Assembly (NCBI RefSeq): GCF_036860675.1
Contig: NZ_JAYKGK010000013.1
Location: 11,093 to 75,092 of the forward strand
Length of the DNA: 64,000 bases
Reading direction: 5' to 3'
Source: Rosettibacter primus
GTDB lineage: Bacteria; Bacteroidota; Ignavibacteria; Ignavibacteriales; Melioribacteraceae
The number at the start of each line of letters is the position of its first letter. Within the stretch, counting starts at the first letter, position 1. Positions 54,436 through 63,221 of this stretch are shown piece by piece. A program made the translations under genes and the position numbers. The notes beneath the pieces are model-generated. The model had not been told where the DNA came from. It was given only the letters and a program-made list of their open reading frames with translations, and searched no databases.

Positions 54436-55967
54436 TGCCAGCGAGCCCAATAATTATCAATAGTTGGAAAAGGTGTTCGGGGAATTAATCCACCTCTTTT
54501 TACAACGTACAAATCGAGTGCTTTTACATTATTCTCTTCACTTACTTTAATTGATTTTAATAAATCTTCATTGATTGTTATGGCATATTTATTCTTCAGC
54601 TCATTTATTTTACGAAATATTTTTTTTGTTAATTCATCTTCAATGAATTCAGTGTAAGACTTATCGTTAATATTTTTATTTGTATCATCTACTTCTTTCT
54701 TTTCAAGAAGTATTGAATTCATCAATTCATTCTTAACAGTGCTGTAAATAATTTTATCTTTCCACCATTTTGACTGTTCTTTAACAACTCTTCTTTCAAA
54801 GTAACCTTTTTTTCTTGCTTCCTCTGTTAATAATTTATCACGAACCATTCTCCAGATTATATTTTCTAGTGAACGGGAATAACTTGCAAAACTTCGTTTA
54901 TCGAATTTAATGTACTCATCTCTTGCACGATACCAATTAATAAAATCACTCAAAGAAATTTTTCCATAATTTAATTCAACAAGTGTAATGTCATTTATAT
55001 TTTTTTGATTAATTAAATTAAATGAATTCAATGCTTCTCTTAAAATTTCAGAAAGTCTCCATTTATCATAAGTTTCTTTTGGCAGTTCAAATTGAGCAAG
55101 ATATGAGCGTAGAACTTGAAATGCTTTCCTTTTAATAACTGGATTTGATTTCATCATTAGCGAATTTACATAAACATCTGAAAGCTGGTCCATTTTCCTT
55201 TTTATCAAAGCTGTTTCTGCTTCCTTCATAATTTTATTCTGTTCAGATTCATTTACAATCAAAGGATAATTAATATTCATAAGCTTAACAATATACCAAC
55301 CGTCATTTGCTTTTATTGGTTTTGAAAATGTATTTACTTTTATTGTGTCAATAATTTTAGCAAGTTCATAATTTTTCAATCCAAGAACATATCTGCTCGA
55401 TTTCAAATACCTGTCTTCATAATAAATTGAATCATTCAATTGTTTATTAAACAATTTTTGAAAATCAATACCGGCAAATAGAGAATCATAAATTTTTCTT
55501 ATCTCGTCTTCTGATGATGAATAAATCCATTGAAGTTCAACTTCAATTAATTTTTGCTTAGCTACAGTATCAATTTCTTCTTTTGTGTAAGAAATTTTTT
55601 TAAGAATTTCATCTTTGAATAATTCTTCAGTTGCAATATCACTTTCAAATTCGTTAAAGATATTTTTAACTTCGGACAATGTATCAAGACCTCTGCTATA
55701 ACCATCAAGAGCAAGTAATTTTTCATTAATAAGATGATTAAGAAATACTTTCTTAGAATCTTTTACTTTTTTGTAAAAAGCAGGTCCATATTCATAACAA
55801 TTAATAAATTCATTAACTGTTATTTTAATGTTTCCAACTTTTGCAACAATTGAATCTTGAAAATGATTTTGAATTACTTGAGAAAAATTTTCTGATGAGA
55901 TAAATAAAATAAAAGACAGAAAATAAACCTTAGCACTGTCAAAAATATTTTTAGAAAGAATACTCAA
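54432..55967 (-). CDS. Periplasmic peptidyl-prolyl isomerase/chaperone (SurA/PrsA-like)
   Basis: 511 residues with a signal peptide. A SurA_N-like helical region (ITVNEFINCYEYGPAFYKK, FLNHLINEKLLALDGYSRGL; about 50-110) is followed by a parvulin-like domain (about 130-245; ending FSKPIKANDGWYIVKLMNI) and a long helical C-terminus. These proteins help outer-membrane and secreted proteins fold in the periplasm. It lies between the PorV/PorQ-like barrel gene and the binding protein, overlapping the latter, so it may be a dedicated foldase for the operon's TonB receptor and barrel. Parvulin catalytic residues are not clearly conserved, so it may be chaperone-only. Confidence 0.75.
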   Translation of the reverse strand: MSILSKNIFDSAKVYFLSFILFISSENFSQVIQNHFQDSIVAKVGNIKITVNEFINCYEYGPAFYKKVKDSKKVFLNHLINEKLLALDGYSRGLDTLSEVKNIFNEFESDIATEELFKDEILKKISYTKEEIDTVAKQKLIEVELQWIYSSSEDEIRKIYDSLFAGIDFQKLFNKQLNDSIYYEDRYLKSSRYVLGLKNYELAKIIDTIKVNTFSKPIKANDGWYIVKLMNINYPLIVNESEQNKIMKEAETALIKRKMDQLSDVYVNSLMMKSNPVIKRKAFQVLRSYLAQFELPKETYDKWRLSEILREALNSFNLINQKNINDITLVELNYGKISLSDFINWYRARDEYIKFDKRSFASYSRSLENIIWRMVRDKLLTEEARKKGYFERRVVKEQSKWWKDKIIYSTVKNELMNSILLEKKEVDDTNKNINDKSYTEFIEDELTKKIFRKINELKNKYAITINEDLLKSIKVSEENNVKALDLYVVKRGGLIPRTPFPTIDNYWARWQ

Positions 55968-55989
55968 TTTATTTTCCTTATTCGCAGCA

Positions 55990-57012
55990 TTAGAAAATTA
56001 AATTAATAGAAAAAGAATGAATACTTTGAAGTCTTCCAAAATCTCTGAAAGCATAATCGAATTTAATTAATGCATTCGAGAGAATTAATTTAGAATTAAT
56101 TCCAAATCCCAATGATAATCCACCTTCAGAATATTTATTAAATGCTGATTGATATCCGCCTCTAAAGAATAAAAATTCTTTGAAAGCAGTTTCAAAACCA
56201 AAGTTCATACTTTCATAATCATTATTTGGATGAATTGCATCAGCTGCCACAGTCAATCTATAAGTTTGATTCTGGAACAAATTAGTTGATACACCAATTT
56301 GAAATGTAAGCGGTAAATCCCAGGAATTCATTTCGATGTTTGTTGGTATCTGGTCATTTGAACCTTGTTTATTCGGGTCCACTCTTATAAAATATCTTGA
56401 ATCTCTTCCACTCATTTGCATCGAGGTTCCAAAATTATAAATCGATGCGCCAATTACCATTCCACCAAATAAATCAGTTCTAAATTTTGTTCCGGCATCA
56501 ATAGCAAAAGCATAAGCTGACATATGCCAGATTTTTTGTTGAATATATTTACCTGTAAACCCAATTGAAAATCTATCTGTTAAATTACGAGCATAAGAAA
56601 TTCCAATTGAGATGTCACCGGCACTAAAATATTCACCAGTTCCTTCGGGTTGTTCTACGGTTCTCACTTTCATATCATCCATTGAAAGAGAAGTGAAGCT
56701 AAATCCAATATTACCAAAATCGCCCAATGGAATAATAAGTCCTACAAAATCAAAACTTGTATTTGCAATCCAGTTAGTATGATTCAAAACTGCTTCATAG
56801 TTCTCATGAGTACTAATGCCCGAAGGGTTCCAGAATAAAGATGTAGCATCATTAGAAATACTCACAAAAGCCCCGCCCATGCCAATGGCATTTGCTCCAA
56901 CTGGAATTTCTAAAAATGCCGCCGCAGTAGTTCCTGTCTTTGAAACACTTTGAGCAAAGCAAATCGATGAATAGAAAATTACCAATAAAATTTTCTGAAA
57001 AACTTTACGCAT
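55990..57012 (-). CDS. PorV/PorQ-family outer-membrane beta-barrel protein
   Basis: 340 residues from the ATG at 57012, which has GAGG upstream and a signal peptide (RKVFQKILLVIFYSSICFAQ); an in-frame ATG 42 bases upstream would bury it. Typical family opening: AAFLEIPVGANAIGMGGAFV, ATSLFWNPSGIS. The rest is alternating beta-strands (IGFSFTSLSMDDM, ISIGISYARNLTDRFSIGF) ending in FSINLIF. FadL-like barrels of this family include the T9SS shuttle PorV, but operon paralogues next to TonB receptors are of unknown role. Here it follows receptor and exoprotein genes, so it may assist surface display of the exoprotein. Confidence 0.8.
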   Translation of the reverse strand: MRKVFQKILLVIFYSSICFAQSVSKTGTTAAAFLEIPVGANAIGMGGAFVSISNDATSLFWNPSGISTHENYEAVLNHTNWIANTSFDFVGLIIPLGDFGNIGFSFTSLSMDDMKVRTVEQPEGTGEYFSAGDISIGISYARNLTDRFSIGFTGKYIQQKIWHMSAYAFAIDAGTKFRTDLFGGMVIGASIYNFGTSMQMSGRDSRYFIRVDPNKQGSNDQIPTNIEMNSWDLPLTFQIGVSTNLFQNQTYRLTVAADAIHPNNDYESMNFGFETAFKEFLFFRGGYQSAFNKYSEGGLSLGFGINSKLILSNALIKFDYAFRDFGRLQSIHSFSINLIF

Positions 57013-57076
57013 AAAAACCTCACCAAAATTTTTATACACAATTTTATAATTCATGAAAATTTGTGTAATTCATCTA

Positions 57077-60000
57077 TTATTTTATCACAGCAAATTTGTC
57101 AATTTTTTCTCCTATGCCAGGGGCATCAACATGATAAATATAAACTCCATATGAAATATCCATTCCATCTTTTGAGATTAAGTTCCAAGCTTCCTGGCCA
57201 TCATCTAAATTGCTGTTATGTTCTATAGTTTTAACATGCTTTCCGCTTATCGTATAAATTCTAATCGTACATTGACGAGGAAGATTTATGAAGTAAATTC
57301 TTCTTTCACCTCTTCCAACTTCAACAGTTGCCGGTTCCCACGATGCAGCTCCTACGTAAGGATTTGGAACAACTGCAATTTTATCTAAATCATTTTTTGC
57401 TTTAGCTTGATCATATTGAGGAGCTTTAGTTGTGAATTCAAAATATTCTCCTTTTCTGAAAGGTTTTTTTGTAACAAGTTTATAAACATCCCCAAACTGT
57501 GGAGGTCTTTGATTTGCTTCTGCAATTGTTGTGTCTTTAATTAATGTAACTGACCATGATACTCTTAAATTTGAAAATGATGTAGCCGTTTTGCCCGCTG
57601 AATCACCAAGAACAATAAAAATTGCATCTCCATCATCAAATATTTCATTTTGATTAACATCTCTAAATATGAATTGATATTTTTTATTCTCAGTAATATT
57701 TCGGACAATAACATTTGATTGGATAGGTTTACTAAATGTCGATGCTGGAAAAGATAAATCACCTTTTCCGGGTTCAGTAAGTTCAATTTCAAAATCGGCT
57801 GGATAGTCAATTCGTTTTGCATTATATGCTGCTGCAAATCGAGAATCAAAGCCTAATTGAACTATATAATTACTTTTCCCTTTTTTCCATCCACTCTTGT
57901 TATAATCAACTTGAACAACATTGTCGTTGTTAATTGTCATTGAAAATCCATGAATTACCTTTGAAGTGTATGTATTTTTTTCCATTAATGTAGGTTTAAT
58001 CAAAGTATCTAATGATGTATAATCAACAATCTGAAACTTAGGTATTGATTCATTATTGAACTTTGTATTTTCAATAAATTCAACTCGATAAGTGTGATTA
58101 TTTTTTATTGAATCTGGGTCAAGAATTTCAACAGAAAGATTACCGGTTCCAGGACCGCTTGCATAAAAATTATTTACAGCAGGTGGAATATAACCTGCAG
58201 CTGGTGGACGAGGAGTAACAACTGCTGTATTGACATCTGTAATTATATTTCCATTTATGTCTTTCTTTATAATTGTTGTAGTTTCTGATGGTGGAATTCC
58301 TTCAAATTTGCCTTCGACAGTTGTAGTTGTAAATCCCTGGTCATAAGCTGCAACTGCATAATAATAAGTTTGACCATTTTGAACTGTAGTATCAATAAAA
58401 GAATGCTGCAAGCCTGAATCATTTCCTAAATAAAACAATGCACCATTGACATCAATTGGATGTAATCCTTTTACTCCATCAACTAAATCAAATTGAGCAA
58501 TTGGTTTTCTAAAAGTCGGTTTCCCGTATGCATCGGTTATAACTTTACTTTCAAGAAAGTTTGGTTCTGTTGAGCGATAAATTCTATAACCTTCAAAATT
58601 ATATTTTTGATAGAAAGCATCAAAAGTTTTTTCTGCACGATCATCCCAATAAAGGGTTACTTTATTATCTCCAGGTATTGCTTTAACTATTGGCTTTTCA
58701 GGTGGTTTTGCAAATCTATAACTTGCATTATAAATCTGTTGAACAGTTTTTTTTCTTCTGAACAAATCATCTTTATCAATTCCAAAAATTAAAGACATTG
58801 AAAATCTTTCTGTTTCACCAGTTTCTTGTATTCTGCCAGTAATTTGAGAATATTTTTCTCTACCCCACATATGAAACAAATAACTCGAAAAATAATTTGC
58901 AAGATTAACACCCACCAAAGATTGTCCATGTGGCGAAGGCAAACCGGAAAGAACCTGCCAATTTTCTTCATCTCGATTTAACTCATAACGATGAACAGGG
59001 AAAATAGCAAAACCAGTCAAACCCAATTGGTCAGATTCATCTTTGTCGAGTATTCCAAAATTTGGTTCGCCCTGGTCTGGTTTGCCATTCCCTTCAGTTC
59101 CATCTGGATCAGGTCTAGTATATCCTTCATCAAAAGGTCCAATGCCATCAGTTCCAACATCATCATTCAAAGGTTCATCTTTATCCCACTTTCCATTGCC
59201 ATTTTGGTCTGTAAAAGAACGCCAATTCCCATTTTCATCGGCATCCCAGTGAGGACGCCATGAATAGCCATAAAAGTTTTTAAAGTTGACCGTATCTCTT
59301 GCTGGGACTAAAATAAATGGGTCATCAAAGGGAGATGAAATAAATCGTTGAGCTGAATTATTTCTTTTTTCATCAGTCAAACCATCCAGGTCATTATCTT
59401 TTCTATCATCAGAAATTCCAGGACTTTCAAGAAAAGCATATCCGGCCAATCCTACCGGACTCCAATTACCCGGGCTTCCAGTTGGAACAGTAGACCATGC
59501 ATAAGAAATATCAAGCAAATCATCATAATCACCAGCATTGTTAGATGAATTATCGTGTCCTCCAATTCCCCAATCAATATATTGAGCAAATAATGTTTTA
59601 TCATAATCGGTAGTGCTCATGTTAGTAATTTCATAATACCAGAAAATAACATCTTCAGCTAAAACTTGAGACCACTGAAAACCGCGAGCTTTAACCTGCA
59701 TTCCTAAACCACCACGAGTTGGGTCATCTGCATCTGGAGTAAAATTATTTTTTATTAGATATTCTCTATCTTCGTTATCATCAAAAACGAAGTAAGTTTC
59801 AACATCAGCATTTTTAATTCCTTTGCCAAAGAATCCATTCCAAACACCATTCCAGTCAGAAGTTCTATCGGGCCATTTAGCTGGCCAGCTTGACGGGTCA
59901 TCGCTTCTTGCTGGAATTCTTGAATACGGAGCTGCATAACCCGGCAAAGGCCACCAACCATATGTTACTCCAGTTGAAGGGTCATAACGAGTAAATTCAT

Positions 60001-60319
60001 AATAATTTGTTTCAAGTGGATGAATTAATTTCCCAGTTGGGTCTTTTGCTTCTGCTTGAACAATTACTGCAACACCATCAACATAAGTATGATTAGTACC
60101 TTTAGGCCAAACACCACTTCTGCTTGGTTCATTTAACCAATCTGCAATCTGTCCAAAATTATAATAAACTGTTGCTGCTAAATTTCCATCCATATACCCT
60201 TTACGGGTTTGATTATGGTCCCCTTTATTTTTATCTACTATTATTTGTGCATTAACAACATTGAATAAGAAAATTATTAATAGTACGATTATCAATTTTG
60301 TTCTTTTAATTGAGAACAC
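57077..60319 (-). CDS. Large exoprotein with FN3, Ca-binding repeats and T9SS-type tail; receptor partner
   Basis: 1080 residues from a GTG with a perfect AGGAGG site; signal peptide ends FNVVNAQ. The N-terminal part (about 30-520) is Trp/Asp-rich and unlike any enzyme I recognise, with Asp-rich loops that resemble thrombospondin-3/dockerin Ca2+ sites (DQNGNGKWDKDEP, DPDGTEGNGKPDQGE). A fibronectin III-like module follows (KVTLYWDDRAEKTFDAF, TYYYAVAAYDQG; about 545-665), then further beta domains, and a C-terminal sorting-like domain (VVPNPYVGAASW, YTISGKHVKTI). It lies 12 bases after a TonB receptor. It may capture glycan at the surface in place of SusD; inference. Confidence 0.7.
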   Translation of the reverse strand: MFSIKRTKLIIVLLIIFLFNVVNAQIIVDKNKGDHNQTRKGYMDGNLAATVYYNFGQIADWLNEPSRSGVWPKGTNHTYVDGVAVIVQAEAKDPTGKLIHPLETNYYEFTRYDPSTGVTYGWWPLPGYAAPYSRIPARSDDPSSWPAKWPDRTSDWNGVWNGFFGKGIKNADVETYFVFDDNEDREYLIKNNFTPDADDPTRGGLGMQVKARGFQWSQVLAEDVIFWYYEITNMSTTDYDKTLFAQYIDWGIGGHDNSSNNAGDYDDLLDISYAWSTVPTGSPGNWSPVGLAGYAFLESPGISDDRKDNDLDGLTDEKRNNSAQRFISSPFDDPFILVPARDTVNFKNFYGYSWRPHWDADENGNWRSFTDQNGNGKWDKDEPLNDDVGTDGIGPFDEGYTRPDPDGTEGNGKPDQGEPNFGILDKDESDQLGLTGFAIFPVHRYELNRDEENWQVLSGLPSPHGQSLVGVNLANYFSSYLFHMWGREKYSQITGRIQETGETERFSMSLIFGIDKDDLFRRKKTVQQIYNASYRFAKPPEKPIVKAIPGDNKVTLYWDDRAEKTFDAFYQKYNFEGYRIYRSTEPNFLESKVITDAYGKPTFRKPIAQFDLVDGVKGLHPIDVNGALFYLGNDSGLQHSFIDTTVQNGQTYYYAVAAYDQGFTTTTVEGKFEGIPPSETTTIIKKDINGNIITDVNTAVVTPRPPAAGYIPPAVNNFYASGPGTGNLSVEILDPDSIKNNHTYRVEFIENTKFNNESIPKFQIVDYTSLDTLIKPTLMEKNTYTSKVIHGFSMTINNDNVVQVDYNKSGWKKGKSNYIVQLGFDSRFAAAYNAKRIDYPADFEIELTEPGKGDLSFPASTFSKPIQSNVIVRNITENKKYQFIFRDVNQNEIFDDGDAIFIVLGDSAGKTATSFSNLRVSWSVTLIKDTTIAEANQRPPQFGDVYKLVTKKPFRKGEYFEFTTKAPQYDQAKAKNDLDKIAVVPNPYVGAASWEPATVEVGRGERRIYFINLPRQCTIRIYTISGKHVKTIEHNSNLDDGQEAWNLISKDGMDISYGVYIYHVDAPGIGEKIDKFAVIK

Positions 60320-60331
60320 TTTTCCTCCTCA

Positions 60332-63025
60332 CTAAAAACTTATAGATGCACCAATTATTATTTGTCTTGGTGAAGAATAAAAATCTGGTCTTGTAAAATA
60401 TTCTTCGAGTGTGTTAACACCTCTTGGAGCTTCTTGAGCTCGTGTCAGTTCAAGTGTGTAACCTGCTCGCCCTGTATCAGTAAAAACTTCAATTTCATTT
60501 GCAGTATCGAACAAATTATAAATTTTAGCATAGATAGAAAATTGTTTACCAAACAGTTTAATGTATTTTGTTAGATATAAATCCACATTGAAAAAAGCAG
60601 GTCTGTTTTCGCTGTTTTCTAAACCTGTTCTTTGATTTTGAAATGATGGAGTATAAGGTAATCCAGAACCAAGTCTTCCAATAAAACTTGCAATAAAATC
60701 ATTTGGGGTACCTGCTGTTAAAGTAAAATTAATTGAATGTCTTCTATCCCAATTTAATGGAACCATTTGTTTGTTTGCTTCAATTGGAGGATTAGCTTGT
60801 GCTTTGTTATATGCATCATTCGGGTCTGATGCATTCCCTTTTGCTATCTGAAATGTATAATCCAAAGTAGCACCTATACCATCACTAAATCTTTTTTCAA
60901 AGGAAATTGTAAATCCTTTTACAGAACCATAATCTCGATTAATTAATTTGCTGAATTTTCTAAATTCATTTTTGATATGAATTTCTGTGCCAAGCAAATT
61001 TCTTATATCTTTATAATAACCAGTTACTGTAATTCCCAAATTAGGGGCTAATTCTTGCTGAAGACCAATTTCATACATAACAGTTTGTTGAGCATCAAGA
61101 TCAGCATTGCCAATTGTATTTCCAACATTTTCCGGAAAATCACCTGTTAATGGAATTCTAAAATTTGGATTACGATATAAATACTCAAATGGAGGAATCT
61201 GGAAAAAGTGGCCATATGAAATATGAATGGCTCCTTTATCTGTTATAGGATAAGAAATTCCAACTCTTGGACTAATCTGATATTTTGATTTTGCTTTTTG
61301 TAAAAGTGAATCCGGATAAGGAGGCTGAAGTTGATCAAGTATTGAAACTTTATTCGCATCTTTTAAGTAATTTCCATCTGGTTCAAAAAAGTCGAATCGT
61401 ACACCAACATTTACAATTAGATATTCCAGTTCAATTTTATCTTGAAGATACGCAGCTAATTGATATGGGTTTGTTTCATAAACATTATAATTAAATGAAC
61501 CAGGTTGTGGTAAAGCAGGCTTATAATTTGTTGTTGCATCAATTACAATTTGAAAATCTTTGTATTCGAGATTATGATATTTATATTCTATGCCGCTCTT
61601 AATTTGATGAATATGATTTATCTGCCAGGTAAAATCAACTTTACCGGTATATGTTGTAGTTGTATGATAAAAATGCCAGTTTTCTGTTCCTCCAGTTAAA
61701 AAAGCATTGCCACTTACATCTCTCATTCTTTCTGGTTTAACATAACGTTCATCAAGAGGATTTTCAAATACATACTGTTTATATTTTGTTGTAAAACTTG
61801 AAGCCATAAAATCGATGAATGCAGAATTACTTAGAACGTAAGTATAACTTAAACTCGTCAAAAAGCTTTCTTGAAATTTTTTATAATCACCATCAGGGTT
61901 TAATTTAAATCGATGATTGTAATCTCTCCACTGTTGATTTTGATAAAGTGAATTAATTACAAGACCTTTGCCTTTCCCGCTTAAGTCAATTGAAAGTTTA
62001 CCTTGTAAAGTGTAACGTTTATTATAATTCATTGGAACGAATTTATTATCACCGGTTGCACCGACATACCAATCTTTAGGATCATTAGCAGAAAAATTAG
62101 ATGAATCGGAAGGATTGAACATTCTTCTGCCGTAAAGGTAACCATCATCTTTAAAGTATCGACCACTAATATAAAACTTAAGAATATTTTTCATTCCAGG
62201 GACAGGACCGCTTAAATTGCCCTGGAAATTATAAATATCTTGTGGTGATATTTGTGAAATATTTTGATATAGATTTTTTCTTGTTGTAAAATAATCACCT
62301 GTATAAACAGAGAAATCGCCTTCTAATTTATCACTTGCAATTTTGGTTACCTGATTAACAACACCTGATAATGCTTCTCCATATTCAGCGTTAAATGTGC
62401 CAGTAAGCACTTGAAGTTCTTGAATACTATTTATTTCTGCTTCAAGAGCAGAAGAACCTGAATAAGCATCATTAACAGAAATTCCATCGATCAAATATTT
62501 TACTTCATTACTTCTCCCGCCGCGAAAGTGACCATCAACTACACCAGCCTGAAGATTTATTACAGATTGAACATTTTCTAAAGGCAGCATTGAAATTTGT
62601 TCGCCACTTACTTTTGCTTCAGTGGAAGTCAAATCTTTTTGAACGATAGGTTTTTGTGCAGTTACCACAATATCATTAATTGATATAGCTTCTTCTTTCA
62701 TTACAATATCGACTCTTGTAGTTTGATCTACCGAAACTCGTATATTTTTTATAATTACTGTTGAATAACCTACAAGTGATGCTTTAATCTCATAAATGCC
62801 AGGCGGTATATTAATAATGAAATAATTTCCATCTATATCAGTTGCGGCTCCCATAGATGTTCCACTAATCACAACATTTACACCAATTAATGGTTCTCCA
62901 GTACCTGCATCTACTACTCTTCCTGCAATTTTACCGGTAGTTCCAGCATAAAGGTTAAGAACAAATGTCATCAGTAAAAATATCGTGTTAATAAATTTTT
63001 GTGCACAATTTCTCTCAGTGAACAT
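60332..63025 (-). CDS. TonB-dependent receptor, first gene of the mannoside operon
   Basis: 897 residues from the ATG at 63025 (GGGTGA 5-6 bases upstream); a GTG 9 bases earlier is also possible. Signal peptide, carboxypeptidase-regulatory domain (GKIAGRVVDAGTGEPLIGVNV; about 30-115), plug (VSGEQISMLPLENVQSVINL, GRSNEVKYLIDGISVNDAY), and a barrel ending IIIGASISF. Energised outer-membrane import. It opens a run of 15 genes that ends with an ABC ATPase, so it probably imports mannan oligosaccharides. The two receptors of the window are of different subtypes. Confidence 0.92.
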   Translation of the reverse strand: MFTERNCAQKFINTIFLLMTFVLNLYAGTTGKIAGRVVDAGTGEPLIGVNVVISGTSMGAATDIDGNYFIINIPPGIYEIKASLVGYSTVIIKNIRVSVDQTTRVDIVMKEEAISINDIVVTAQKPIVQKDLTSTEAKVSGEQISMLPLENVQSVINLQAGVVDGHFRGGRSNEVKYLIDGISVNDAYSGSSALEAEINSIQELQVLTGTFNAEYGEALSGVVNQVTKIASDKLEGDFSVYTGDYFTTRKNLYQNISQISPQDIYNFQGNLSGPVPGMKNILKFYISGRYFKDDGYLYGRRMFNPSDSSNFSANDPKDWYVGATGDNKFVPMNYNKRYTLQGKLSIDLSGKGKGLVINSLYQNQQWRDYNHRFKLNPDGDYKKFQESFLTSLSYTYVLSNSAFIDFMASSFTTKYKQYVFENPLDERYVKPERMRDVSGNAFLTGGTENWHFYHTTTTYTGKVDFTWQINHIHQIKSGIEYKYHNLEYKDFQIVIDATTNYKPALPQPGSFNYNVYETNPYQLAAYLQDKIELEYLIVNVGVRFDFFEPDGNYLKDANKVSILDQLQPPYPDSLLQKAKSKYQISPRVGISYPITDKGAIHISYGHFFQIPPFEYLYRNPNFRIPLTGDFPENVGNTIGNADLDAQQTVMYEIGLQQELAPNLGITVTGYYKDIRNLLGTEIHIKNEFRKFSKLINRDYGSVKGFTISFEKRFSDGIGATLDYTFQIAKGNASDPNDAYNKAQANPPIEANKQMVPLNWDRRHSINFTLTAGTPNDFIASFIGRLGSGLPYTPSFQNQRTGLENSENRPAFFNVDLYLTKYIKLFGKQFSIYAKIYNLFDTANEIEVFTDTGRAGYTLELTRAQEAPRGVNTLEEYFTRPDFYSSPRQIIIGASISF

Positions 63026-63179
63026 AAAATTCACCCGATTATTTTTTTTATAATTTTAAATGCTTATTAAAAATAATTCTTATTAATCTATTAGTCAGTT
63101 ATAATCTATATAATCAACTTTTTGAAAAAATAGAACACAAAAAAAATCATCCTCATCTGCAAAGTCTTTGTGTTAATTA

Positions 63180-63207
63180 AAGGGCTGACTAAATTTATAG
63201 CCAGCCC
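63180..63207 (-). terminator. Intrinsic terminator after the T9SS protein gene
   Basis: Inverted repeat (63182-63191 with 63198-63207). Read as minus-strand RNA the 10-bp stem is fully paired with one G-U (GGGCTGGCTA / TAGTCAGCCC), 6-base loop, followed by TTTAATT. It lies 15 bases past the stop at 63222 and separates that gene from the receptor operon. The U tract is short. Confidence 0.75.
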
Positions 63208-63221
63208 CATACATTTATTAA

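Noticed and set aside
63132..63170. Second hairpin (AACACAAA / TTTGTGTT) upstream of the mannoside receptor
   Set aside because: 8-bp AT-rich stem with about 25-base loop; too weak to call beside the clear terminator at 63180-63207.
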